Shown here in pieces: positions 1 to 6,671 of a stretch of DNA of 14,241 bases. Under the pieces are notes generated by a model that saw nothing but the letters and a program-made list of their open reading frames with translations, was not told the DNA's origin and did not search any database. The translations under genes and the position numbers were made by a program. Each line of letters opens with the position of its first letter. The first letter of the stretch is position 1. Source of the DNA: Sphingomonadales bacterium (GTDB lineage: Bacteria; Pseudomonadota; Alphaproteobacteria; Sphingomonadales; Sphingomonadaceae); contig JANYCM010000288.1 of assembly GCA_025360285.1 (NCBI GenBank), positions 1 through 14,241 on the forward strand, read 5' to 3'.

Positions 1-197
1 ACCTTCAGGCCGGCCTGCGTAGCGATCGCTATGGCTTCCAGGTCTATGTCAAGAATCTGGCCGATACGCGCGGCGTCACCAATTATTCGCCGGGCCAGTT
101 GCTGATGGTGTTCGGGCCGCCGGGCCTGCCGATTGCCGGCACATCCAGCCTGATCCGGCCGCGTGAAATCGGGGTGCGTCTGACGGGAAATTTCTGA
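1..197 (+). CDS. TonB-dependent receptor, C-terminal end only (partial)
   Basis: The open frame (first full codon at base 3) enters from the left edge and stops with TGA at 195-197, giving 64 residues. The sequence alternates as in outer-membrane beta strands (GFQVYVKNLAD, then a turn with TNYSPGQ). It ends RPREIGVRLTGNF, the usual last strand of TonB-dependent receptors, in which a 'P R x x G v x l x x x F' strand with a terminal Phe acts as the BAM recognition signal. The substrate cannot be told because plug and loops lie outside the window. Confidence is good for the family and none for the ligand. Confidence 0.75.
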   Translation, partial: LQAGLRSDRYGFQVYVKNLADTRGVTNYSPGQLLMVFGPPGLPIAGTSSLIRPREIGVRLTGNF

Positions 198-228
198 TCA
201 TTCCCGGCGCGGCGCTGACAGTTGATCG

Positions 229-744
229 ATGACAGGTGATTCCGGCGATGACGGACGGTTGCGGCAAACCCTGACGGGGTTTGCCGCAGCGATCACCAGC
301 GCCGAAAACTCCCGCGAAGGGGTTGCGGTGACTATCGATCGGCGCGGCGGCTTCCAGAATGACCTGACCACGCCCAAGGGTTTGCACGCCCTGATGGATG
401 AACCTGTGCATTTCGGTGGCCGCGGCGAGGCACCCGACCCGGCCGAATATCTGCTGGCAGCGGTGGGGGCCAACCTGTCGGTGACGTTGACCGCCCATGC
501 CGCGCTGCGCGGGCTGCGCATCGATACTGTCCGGGTTGAACTGTCGGCGGAAATCGATGGCCGGGGGTTTTTTCGGCCCGGTGACGGCCATCCGGCGGGC
601 CTGTTGAACACGGCGATTGTATTAACAGTCAGCACACCGGAACCGCGCCCCGCCATTCGGGCGCTGCTCGGCGATGTGCGCAAGGCGACCCCGGTGCTGT
701 GTGCGCTGAAGCGGCGGCCGCGCATCCGCCTGATCTTTACATAG
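229..744 (+). CDS. OsmC-like family protein lacking the reactive cysteines
   Basis: A 171-residue protein of the OsmC/Ohr fold. The recognisable core is the central stretch at residues 66-110 (GEAPDPAEYLLAAVGANLS then the helix and the strand RIDTVRVELSAEIDGRG) and the C-terminal helix around KATPVLCALKRRP. In OsmC and Ohr peroxidases the central helix begins G-A-C and the C-terminal helix begins C-P-V. Here these positions are Asn82 and Thr154, with one Cys at 158 in a different place. It is therefore unlikely to be a thiol peroxidase of the classical type and may be one of the uncharacterised OsmC-like paralogues. The ATG at 229 has no clear Shine-Dalgarno. The gene follows the receptor end by 31 bases and converges with the LysR gene, with only 2 bases between the stops. 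Confidence 0.75.
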   Translation: MTGDSGDDGRLRQTLTGFAAAITSAENSREGVAVTIDRRGGFQNDLTTPKGLHALMDEPVHFGGRGEAPDPAEYLLAAVGANLSVTLTAHAALRGLRIDTVRVELSAEIDGRGFFRPGDGHPAGLLNTAIVLTVSTPEPRPAIRALLGDVRKATPVLCALKRRPRIRLIFT

Positions 745-746
745 GA

Positions 747-1637
747 TCAGCCGAGCCCCGACACTTCATCGCGCACGATCTTTGCAACCATGGTGGTGGC
801 CAGCGATCCGCCCTGGCGCGCCGGCAACGCCAGCACCAGTTCACGTTCCAGTCGGGGGGCCAGCGGGCACGCCTCCAGCAACCCGGCGGCGATCCGCCCG
901 GCGACGGCATAGGCGGGCAGCAACGTCAGCCCGACGCCGGCCGCCACAACATCAAGCAACGGCTGAAAACTGTCCGCCTCGACGGTAACCGTCAGGGCCA
1001 CCCCGGCCGCCGCCGCCGCGCCATCGACCAATGCGCGCAAGCCATGCGGCGCGCTGGGCAACACCAAGGGCTGGTCGGCCAGCCAGGCGAGGGACACGTC
1101 GCTGCGCCCGGCCAGCCCCTGACCGGCGGCGCCGACGACGAACATAGCATCACGGCGCAGCACTTCGACATCCAGATGCAGACTACGCGCCGGGCCATAG
1201 ACGACGGCCAGGTCAATCTCGCTGCGGTGCAGCCAATCGACCAGGAAACCGCCATAGGCATCGACCAGCCGTAGCTGGATGCCCGGAAATTCCGCCGTGA
1301 TGCGCCGCGCGATCCGTGCCGCCAGCTCACCGCCAACGGTCGGCACCAGCCCGATCACCACCCGCCCGGCCGGCGCCCCGGCCACCGCCATCACATCGGC
1401 GCGGGCCTGTTCCAGCCGCCGTACAAGCCAGGCAGTGCGTTCGAACAGCATCCGTCCCGCATCGGTCGGTACCATGCCGCGGCCGTGGCGCACGAACAAC
1501 GGCGTCTTCAGATCATGTTCCAGCAACTTGATCTGCCGGCTCAATGCCGGCTGGGCAATGCGCAGCCGGTCCGACGCCTTGCTCAGGCTGCCGAGTTCGG
1601 CAACGGCGCGAAAGGTGCGGAGCTGGCGCAGGTCCAT
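747..1637 (-). CDS. LysR-family transcriptional regulator
   Basis: A 296-residue protein, the normal length for LysR regulators. The N-terminal winged helix-turn-helix is at about residues 2-60, with the signature SLSKASDRLRIAQPALSRQI at residues 17-36 followed by LE. Residues 90-290 match the two-lobe periplasmic-binding-like effector domain, starting at GRVVIGLVPTVGG. It lies 49 bases downstream of the hydratase gene on the same strand, so the two are probably co-transcribed. The likely target is the divergent region 2473-2590, where LysR regulators usually act with a small-molecule co-inducer. The effector is unknown. The ribosome site before the ATG is weak, which fits low expression. Confidence 0.93.
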   Translation of the reverse strand: MDLRQLRTFRAVAELGSLSKASDRLRIAQPALSRQIKLLEHDLKTPLFVRHGRGMVPTDAGRMLFERTAWLVRRLEQARADVMAVAGAPAGRVVIGLVPTVGGELAARIARRITAEFPGIQLRLVDAYGGFLVDWLHRSEIDLAVVYGPARSLHLDVEVLRRDAMFVVGAAGQGLAGRSDVSLAWLADQPLVLPSAPHGLRALVDGAAAAAGVALTVTVEADSFQPLLDVVAAGVGLTLLPAYAVAGRIAAGLLEACPLAPRLERELVLALPARQGGSLATTMVAKIVRDEVSGLG

Positions 1638-1686
1638 GCCGGATTGTTAATGGAGCGCGGGAGATATGCCAAATGCCAGATGGCTT

Positions 1687-2472
1687 TTATTCGGCCGTCG
1701 CCTGCATGGTGGTGACGCCCTGGGGTGTGTGCATCGATACTGCGGCGCCGTCGCCGTCGCGGCGGCCGATGGCCAGCATGTCGGTACCGGCGATCAGCGG
1801 CGCGGTGGCGCGATAGGCAAAGCGCGCCGGCATCCGCCCCAGCAGGGTCGCCGCCAGGTTGAGCAACACCGTCGCCTGCAGCGGGCCGTGCACGACCAGC
1901 CCGGCATAGCCCTCCACACCGGTTGCATAGGGATGATCATAATGGATGCGGTGGCCATTGAAGGTCAGCGCCGAATAGCGGAACAGCAAGGTGTCGGGGG
2001 TCGGGAGCTGCCAGAGCATATCGCTGGCCGGCAAGGGCACCGGCGCCGGCGGCGGCGCCGGCGCGGTGGCCGCCGGGCGAAAGGCAATGTCCTGATGCTC
2101 GCGGATCAGGCTTTCGGCGCCGGTGGCAAACTCATGGTCGGCGCCGGTCAGGCACCAGGTGCCGCTGCCGCCGCGCTTCACTTCGATCGGCGCCAGCGTT
2201 GTTGTCCGCTCAATCACTTCACCGATTTTTGGCAGCCGCAGCAGATCGAGGTGGCCGCCGACCCACATGCGGCGCGGAAAGTCTGCCACCGACACATCAT
2301 GCTGGCGTGGCGGATGGCCATCGGGGCCCAGCGCCGCGGTGGCGGCGATTGGCGGTGCCAGGCACCAATGAATGCCGAGCGGCGCGGCATCACCCGGCAG
2401 GGCGAACAGCCGGTCGCCAAAGGTGGCGCGGAATTCGGCCACCAGCCGCTGGGTGATCATGTCACTGGCCAT
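1687..2472 (-). CDS. Two-domain MaoC/hotdog acyl-CoA hydratase (mesaconyl-C4-CoA / 3-methylfumaryl-CoA hydratase-like)
   Basis: A 261-residue protein with two hotdog halves: a FAS1-like dehydratase N-terminal half (about 1-130) and a MaoC-like C-terminal half (about 152-261). A low-complexity Ala/Pro linker joins them at residues 133-149. The C-terminal half has the hydratase-2 type active-site stretch FNGHRIHYDHPYA (His174, His177 and Asp179), followed by EGYAGLVVHGPL, a hallmark of the HTD2-like/mesaconyl-C4-CoA hydratase group. Members add or remove water across a 2-enoyl-CoA or ACP double bond; the exact substrate is inferred only from family resemblance. A good Shine-Dalgarno (AGGAG, plus-strand 2481-2485) precedes the ATG. 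It is the first gene of a minus-strand pair with the LysR gene and is divergent from the TPP-enzyme operon, which links it to the same catabolic unit. Confidence 0.85.
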   Translation of the reverse strand: MASDMITQRLVAEFRATFGDRLFALPGDAAPLGIHWCLAPPIAATAALGPDGHPPRQHDVSVADFPRRMWVGGHLDLLRLPKIGEVIERTTTLAPIEVKRGGSGTWCLTGADHEFATGAESLIREHQDIAFRPAATAPAPPPAPVPLPASDMLWQLPTPDTLLFRYSALTFNGHRIHYDHPYATGVEGYAGLVVHGPLQATVLLNLAATLLGRMPARFAYRATAPLIAGTDMLAIGRRDGDGAAVSMHTPQGVTTMQATAE

Positions 2473-2499
2473 ATCAAAACTCCTGGCGCGCTGCCGCCC

Positions 2500-2529
2500 T
2501 TCGCAAACCGCTATAGCTGATCATGCGAA
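2500..2529. promoter_or_regulatory. Candidate operator: inverted repeat in the divergent region
   Basis: TTCGCA at 2500-2505 and TGCGAA at 2524-2529 are perfect inverted copies separated by 18 bases. Nearly centred between them is the 8-base palindrome GCTATAGC (2510-2517), and TGATCA (2518-2523) is a further short palindrome. The element sits 27 bases upstream of the hydratase ATG and about 60 bases upstream of the TPP alpha-subunit ATG. Dyads of this size in divergent regions are typical of LysR binding, and the only regulator nearby is the LysR gene at 747-1637. The assignment is inference. Confidence 0.4.
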
Positions 2530-2590
2530 ATACGGCGGGAAATTTGCGGCCGGCGGGCGTATCGAGGCGTGCTGACACAAGGATCACCGC

Positions 2591-3127
2591 ATGGCGTCTG
2601 CCCCCAGGATTGATGCATCGCCGGCCGATTGGCCCGATGCGCTGCATGCCCGGCTGCGCGCCGCCGACGTCACCCAGGCAAGCTATGTGCCCGATGCCGG
2701 CCATACGCGGCTGATCAACCTGCTCCACGCCGATCCGGCGGTGACGGCAACGGTGCTGACGACCGAGGAGGAGGGCATCGCCCTTGCCGCCGGAACCTGG
2801 CTGGGCGGCGCGCGCAGTGTCGTCCTCATGCAATCGAGCGGCGTCGGCAATTGCATCAACATGCTGTCACTGCCGGTGATCGCGCGCTTTCCGCTGCTGA
2901 TGCTGGTGACGATGCGCGGTGAATGGGCCGAATTCAACCCGTGGCAGGTGCCGATGGGGGCAGCGACCGTTGCCGCCTTGCAGGCCATCGGAGTGCGCAC
3001 CTATCATGTCGATGCACCTGAGGACCTGCTCGAAACCGTATCGGCGGCAGCCATCGAGGCGTTTGACGGCGACCAGCAGATCGCCATCCCGATCGGCCAA
3101 CGCATGCTGGAGGTGAAGAAATGGTAG
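2591..3127 (+). CDS. TPP-dependent decarboxylase alpha subunit (PYR domain), sulfopyruvate/phosphonopyruvate decarboxylase-like
   Basis: A 178-residue stand-alone TPP-enzyme PYR domain. Key signs are the TTEEEGIALAAGTWLGG segment at 57-73, which carries the conserved glutamate that contacts the thiamine aminopyrimidine ring (Glu60 or Glu61), and the QSSGVGNCINML stretch typical of the ComD/phosphonopyruvate decarboxylase alpha group. In that group the PYR and PP domains are encoded by separate, adjacent genes, exactly as here. The complex would decarboxylate a 2-oxo acid in the cytoplasm; the substrate is not known. The start is supported by AAGGA at 2579-2583, seven bases before the ATG. The stop codon overlaps the beta-subunit start by seven bases, implying translational coupling and a fixed stoichiometry. 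Confidence 0.85.
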   Translation: MASAPRIDASPADWPDALHARLRAADVTQASYVPDAGHTRLINLLHADPAVTATVLTTEEEGIALAAGTWLGGARSVVLMQSSGVGNCINMLSLPVIARFPLLMLVTMRGEWAEFNPWQVPMGAATVAALQAIGVRTYHVDAPEDLLETVSAAAIEAFDGDQQIAIPIGQRMLEVKKW

Positions 3128-3702
3128 CCACACTCGATCGCCGCGCTGCCGTGGCGGCGCTGTTGCGCGATCACGGCGCGGTGCTTGTCGTCACCGGGCT
3201 TGGTTCGCCCAGCTATGACGTCCATGCCCAGGGCGACCATGATGGCAATTACTACCTCTGGGGGGCGATGGGCAGCGCGGCGCTGGTCGGCCTTGGCATC
3301 GCCCAGGCCCGGCCGGCGCGGACGGTGCTGGTCATCACCGGCGATGGCGAACAGCTGATGGGGCTGGGGGGCCTTGCCACCATTGCCGTCGCCGCACCCA
3401 AAAACCTCGTCATTGCCATCATCGACAACGGCCATTTCGGCGAAACCGGCATGCAGCCGCGCCATACCGGGCTGGGTATCGCGCTTGATCGTGTCGCGGC
3501 GGCGCATGGCTTCATCACCAGCCGCGCCAATGACATGGCCGGCGTCGAAGCGATCCGCAGCGCTGTCCATGCGCCCGGCGCTGGCCCGCAACTGCATGTC
3601 ATCAAGGTCAGGGCCGAAAATCTGCCGCGATCCCTGCCGCCGCGCGATGCCGTCCACATCAAGAACCGCTTCCGCCGCCATCTCGGATTTGCGCCGGCGT
3701 GA
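3121..3702 (+). CDS. TPP-dependent decarboxylase beta subunit (PP domain)
   Basis: A 193-residue protein with the diphosphate/Mg-binding motif of TPP enzymes: GDG at residues 74-76, a spacer of 26 residues, then Asn103 (in IIDNGHFGETG). The MGSAALVGLGIAQA segment at 50-63 and the GETGMQPRHT segment after the motif are typical of ComE-like beta subunits. It completes the active site at the interface with the alpha subunit encoded just upstream. The ATG is preceded by GGAGG at 3109-3113, inside the alpha gene. Its TGA overlaps the GTG start of the next gene by four bases. The reaction is probably non-oxidative decarboxylation of a 2-oxo acid; sulfopyruvate and phosphonopyruvate are only family analogies. 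Confidence 0.87.
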   Translation: MVATLDRRAAVAALLRDHGAVLVVTGLGSPSYDVHAQGDHDGNYYLWGAMGSAALVGLGIAQARPARTVLVITGDGEQLMGLGGLATIAVAAPKNLVIAIIDNGHFGETGMQPRHTGLGIALDRVAAAHGFITSRANDMAGVEAIRSAVHAPGAGPQLHVIKVRAENLPRSLPPRDAVHIKNRFRRHLGFAPA

Positions 3703-4844
3703 GCGGGGCCCGCGTCGTCATCATCGGCGGCGGCATCATTGGCGCCTGCGTCGCCTGGTTCCTGCGCCAGCAGGGGCATGACGGCTCGGTGACGGTGCTG
3801 GAACGCGATCCAAGCTATCGCTTTTCCTCGACGGCGCTGTCCTGCGCCTCGATCCGCACGCAATTCGGCTGTGCGGTGAATGTCGAACTTAGCCTGTTCG
3901 GGGCGTCGTTCGTCAAGGGCATCCGCGGCCTTGCTGCAGACGCCGATATCGGCCTGGTCGAGCACGGCTATCTGGTGCTGGGCGGCGTTGAAAGCCTCGC
4001 TGCCCGCCGCGACGCGCTGGCGATGCAGCAGCGGCTGGGCGCCGATGTCGGCGAAGTCGCCATCCCCGCCTGGCTGTCCCCGGACGGCATCGCCATCGCC
4101 ACCTTCGGCCACAGCAACGAAGGCTGGTTCGATGCCTGGGCGCTGCTGCAGACGGTGCGCCGCGCCGCCATCGGCGCGGGTGTCCGCTTCGTGACGGTTG
4201 AGGCCAGCGGCATCGAAACGCATGGCGACCGCGTCACTGCCGTTACCACAAGCGATGGCCAGCGCCTGCCCGCCGATTGGTGCGTCAACGCCGCCGGCGC
4301 CTTGTCGGGCGGAATCATGGACTGGCTGAACATCGCGCTGCCGGTGCGGCCGAAAAAACGCACCGTGTTCCGCTTCAAGGCGCCGCTGGCCGGGGCCGAC
4401 CTGCCGATGCTGTTCGACACATCGGGGGCGTGGATGCGGCCGGAAGGCGAAGGCTTCATCGCCGGCATTCAGCCTGCCGCCGACGCCGACCCCGATGCGC
4501 ATGGCGATTTCGAACCCGATCACGCACTGTTCGAATCAACGCTGTGGCCGATCCTGGCGGCGCGGGTGCCGGCGCTGGAACAATTGCGCCTGCTCGGTGC
4601 CTGGGCCGGCCACTATGAAATGAACCTGTTCGATCATAATGGCGTCGTCGGGCCGGTGGCGGGCCTGCCCAACCTGCTGCTGGCGAAGGGCTTTTCCGGC
4701 CATGGTGTCATGCACGCGCCGGGCATCGGCCGCGGCATCGCCGAATGGATCACCAGCGGCGACTGGGCCAGCATCGACCTGACACCGCTTGGCCATGACC
4801 GCATTGCCCGCGGTGAACCCATGCCCGAAAGCGCGATTTATTGA
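3699..4844 (+). CDS. FAD-dependent oxidoreductase, DAO family, FOXRED1-like
   Basis: A 381-residue flavoprotein starting with GTG in a GTGA overlap with the previous gene. The N-terminal Rossmann fold carries GGGIIG at 10-15 and an acidic Glu35 at the end of the second strand for the FAD ribose. The stretch SIRTQFG (51-57) followed by NVELSLFGASF (61-71), the later WAGHYEMNLFDHNGVVGP and the C-terminal GFSGHGVMHAPGIGRGIAEW resemble FOXRED1 and related sarcosine or amino-acid oxidase-like proteins. Such enzymes oxidise secondary amines, amino acids or 2-hydroxy acids. Here the product could be the 2-oxo acid used by the TPP enzyme encoded upstream (inference). No signal peptide or membrane segment is seen, so it is probably cytoplasmic. 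Confidence 0.85.
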   Translation: MSGARVVIIGGGIIGACVAWFLRQQGHDGSVTVLERDPSYRFSSTALSCASIRTQFGCAVNVELSLFGASFVKGIRGLAADADIGLVEHGYLVLGGVESLAARRDALAMQQRLGADVGEVAIPAWLSPDGIAIATFGHSNEGWFDAWALLQTVRRAAIGAGVRFVTVEASGIETHGDRVTAVTTSDGQRLPADWCVNAAGALSGGIMDWLNIALPVRPKKRTVFRFKAPLAGADLPMLFDTSGAWMRPEGEGFIAGIQPAADADPDAHGDFEPDHALFESTLWPILAARVPALEQLRLLGAWAGHYEMNLFDHNGVVGPVAGLPNLLLAKGFSGHGVMHAPGIGRGIAEWITSGDWASIDLTPLGHDRIARGEPMPESAIY

Positions 4845-4858
4845 TTATGGAGAGCAGC

Positions 4859-5143
4859 ATGAAATTCACCGGCAAGACCGCCATCGTCACCGGCGCGGCG
4901 CGCGGCATCGGCCGGGCCTGTGCGCGGCGTTTCGCCCAGGATGGCGCGCGGATCATGCTGACCGACGTGGACGCGGCGGCGCTGGCGGACAGTCATGCGC
5001 TACCGCTATTGCGACATCGACAATATGCAGATCCAGCTATGCCAGCCGCCGGCGATCGATTGCCCGCAGCGGCGCTTCCTCGACGACAAGGGCGAGGGCG
5101 TCTTTCACCTTGGCTTTACCGTGCCCGATTGCGACGCCGGTGA
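4859..5143 (+). pseudogene. Short-chain dehydrogenase/reductase (SDR), truncated to its N-terminus by a deletion
   Basis: The ATG at 4859 has a good ribosome site (GGAGA at 4849-4853) and begins a typical SDR: a beta strand, then the cofactor motif TGAARGIG at residues 11-18, then LTDVD with Asp36, which favours NAD. Homology stops at about residue 45 (base 4993). The frame then continues for some 49 residues that look like out-of-frame translation of the VOC gene and stops at 5141-5143. A normal SDR has about 250 residues with Ser and Tyr-x-x-x-Lys catalytic residues, all missing here. The 94-residue product cannot be a working dehydrogenase. The gene follows the FAD oxidoreductase stop by 14 bases, so it was once the fourth gene of this operon. 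Confidence 0.8.
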
Positions 5144-5276
5144 AGCCGCCGGCGTGGCGCAGGGCCTGGCCGTGCTGATGCGCGGTCGCCGGCCGGACCG
5201 CAGCGGCTTCACCTATTTCGACACTGCCGCCAGCAATGGCGTCGTGCTGGAAATTCGCCGCGCCAGCGGGGCGTAA
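4995..5276 (+). pseudogene. VOC/glyoxalase-fold protein, C-terminal part only
   Basis: From about base 4995 the frame encodes 93 residues of a vicinal-oxygen-chelate protein. It starts in the middle of the first beta-alpha-beta-beta-beta module (YRYCDI to MQIQLCQP) and contains an apparently whole second module from VFHLGFTVPD (His38 as a likely metal ligand) to GVVLEIRR (Glu86 as the other). VOC enzymes (glyoxalase I, methylmalonyl-CoA epimerase, extradiol dioxygenases and relatives) usually have two modules that share one metal site, so this remnant lacks half the site. The ATG at 4995 might be used through coupling with the truncated SDR frame, but its ribosome site is weak. It is probably the 3' remnant of the fifth operon gene, left by the same deletion. 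The stop is TAA at 5274-5276. Confidence 0.75.
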
Positions 5277-5278
5277 GG

Positions 5279-5310
5279 AAAAATTTCGACGCCGGCCGCT
5301 TCAAACCGGC
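5279..5310 (-). terminator. Possible weak intrinsic terminator downstream of rimO
   Basis: On the minus strand GCCGG (5310-5306) can pair with CCGGC (5295-5291) around a 10-base loop that includes the rimO stop. Seven bases later comes a run of five T (5283-5279). The stem is short and the T-run displaced, so this is a weak candidate. The convergent gene ends here make termination plausible. Confidence 0.25.
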
Positions 5311-6623
5311 ACGCCGAACAGATCGGCTTCGTCCGATTCCTCGATGCGGGCGCGGATGATGTCGCCGACCGCGACTCCGCCGGCATCGCGCAGATGCACT
5401 TCGCCATCGATTTCGGGGGCATCATATTTGCTGCGGCCCGAGGCGCCACCGTCTTCATCAACGGCGTCGATCAGCACATCGATGTCACCGCCGACCTTGG
5501 TGGCCAGCCGTTGTTCCGAAATCCTTGTCTGTGCGGCCATGAAGCGGTGCCAGCGTTCCTCTTTCACCGCTTCGGGCACCGCGCCGGGCAGGGCGTTGGC
5601 GGCTGCGCCCTCGACCGCTTCATATTTGAAGCAACCGGCGCGATCGATCTGCGCCTCGGCCAGCCAATCGAGCAGATATTGGAAATCAGCCTCGGTTTCG
5701 CCGGGAAAGCCGACGACAAAGGTACTGCGCAGCGCCAGATCGGGCACCAGCCCGCGCCATTTGCGGATGCGATCGAGCACTTTGGCGTCATTCGCCGGCC
5801 GGCGCATGGCGCGCAGCACAGCGGGGCTGGCGTGCTGGAAGGGGATATCGAGGTAGGGCAGCACCAGGCCTTCGGTCATCAGCCCGATCAGTTGATCCAC
5901 ATGCGGGTAAGGGTAGATATAGTGCAGCCGCAGCCAGGCGCCGAGCATCCCCAGTTCGCGGGCCAGATCGGTGATATGGGCGCGCAGTGGCCGGCCGCCG
6001 AGCGACGAGACTTCATGGCGCAGATCGACGCCATAGGCCGAGGTGTCCTGGGCGATGACCAGCAATTCCTTCGCCCCGCCCTTCACCAGCGCCGCCGCTT
6101 CGCGCAGGATGGCCGCCGGCGGCCGGCTGACCAGATCACCGCGCAGGGACGGGATGATGCAGAAGGCGCAGCGATGGTCGCAACCTTCGGAAATTTTGAG
6201 ATAGCTGTAATGGCGCGGCGTCAGCTTCAGCCCGGCTTCCGGAATGAGATCGAGATAGGCCGAACTGACCGGCGGCGCGACCTGGCGGACGGCGGCAACA
6301 ACATCATCATATTGCTGCGGGCCGGTGATCGCCAGCACGCCGGGAAAGCGGGCGCGGATGGCATCGGCTTCATGCCCCAGGCAGCCGGTGACGATGACCT
6401 TGCCATTTTCGGCAATGGCCTCGCCGATGGCATCAAGGCTTTCGGCCTTGGCGCTGTCCAGAAAGCCGCAGGTGTTGACGATGACAACATCGGCGCCGGC
6501 ATAATCGCCCGACAGCGCGTAACCGTCGCCGCGCAATTGCGTCAGGATCCGTTCGGAATCAACGAGCGCCTTGGGGCAGCCAAGCGACACCATGCCGACA
6601 CGAGGGGATTGGGGAAGTTGCAT
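5301..6623 (-). CDS. rimO: Ribosomal protein S12 methylthiotransferase RimO
   Basis: A 440-residue radical-SAM methylthiotransferase that adds a methylthio group to the conserved aspartate of ribosomal protein S12. The N-terminal MTTase domain has its three cluster cysteines at 16 (SLGCPK), 52 (NTCGFLD) and 81 (VTGCLG). The radical-SAM triad CxxxCxxC is at Cys148, Cys152 and Cys155 (EGCDHRCAFCIIPSLRG). A TRAM domain occupies roughly the last 65 residues. The start SLGCPKALVDSE and the IPSLRGDLVSRP stretch fit RimO rather than the tRNA enzyme MiaB, and the length is normal. It lies 48 bases after the metallophosphoesterase gene on the same strand, so it may be read through from that operon. 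The ribosome site before the ATG is poor. Confidence 0.96.
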   Translation of the reverse strand: MQLPQSPRVGMVSLGCPKALVDSERILTQLRGDGYALSGDYAGADVVIVNTCGFLDSAKAESLDAIGEAIAENGKVIVTGCLGHEADAIRARFPGVLAITGPQQYDDVVAAVRQVAPPVSSAYLDLIPEAGLKLTPRHYSYLKISEGCDHRCAFCIIPSLRGDLVSRPPAAILREAAALVKGGAKELLVIAQDTSAYGVDLRHEVSSLGGRPLRAHITDLARELGMLGAWLRLHYIYPYPHVDQLIGLMTEGLVLPYLDIPFQHASPAVLRAMRRPANDAKVLDRIRKWRGLVPDLALRSTFVVGFPGETEADFQYLLDWLAEAQIDRAGCFKYEAVEGAAANALPGAVPEAVKEERWHRFMAAQTRISEQRLATKVGGDIDVLIDAVDEDGGASGRSKYDAPEIDGEVHLRDAGGVAVGDIIRARIEESDEADLFGVPV

Positions 6624-6671
6624 GGGCGCGGCATGGCGCGGCGGCGGCGACGTGGCAAGCCCTGCGGTATG

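Noticed and set aside
2040..2070. GC-rich near-repeat resembling a repeat element
   Set aside because: It is the coding sequence of the Ala/Pro linker between the two hotdog halves of the hydratase, so its repetitiveness is explained by the protein.
3252..4523. Long minus-strand open frame (423 codons) opposite the TPP beta and FAD oxidoreductase genes
   Set aside because: Its translation is rich in Arg, Ala, Gly and His without any recognisable motif, and it lies wholly over two well-supported genes. Long antisense frames arise from GC-rich third codon positions.
4841..4861. Upstream TTG (4841) or ATG (4847) as the SDR start
   Set aside because: The ATG at 4859 is preceded at proper distance by GGAGA and starts the normal SDR N-terminus (MKFTGKTAIVTG).
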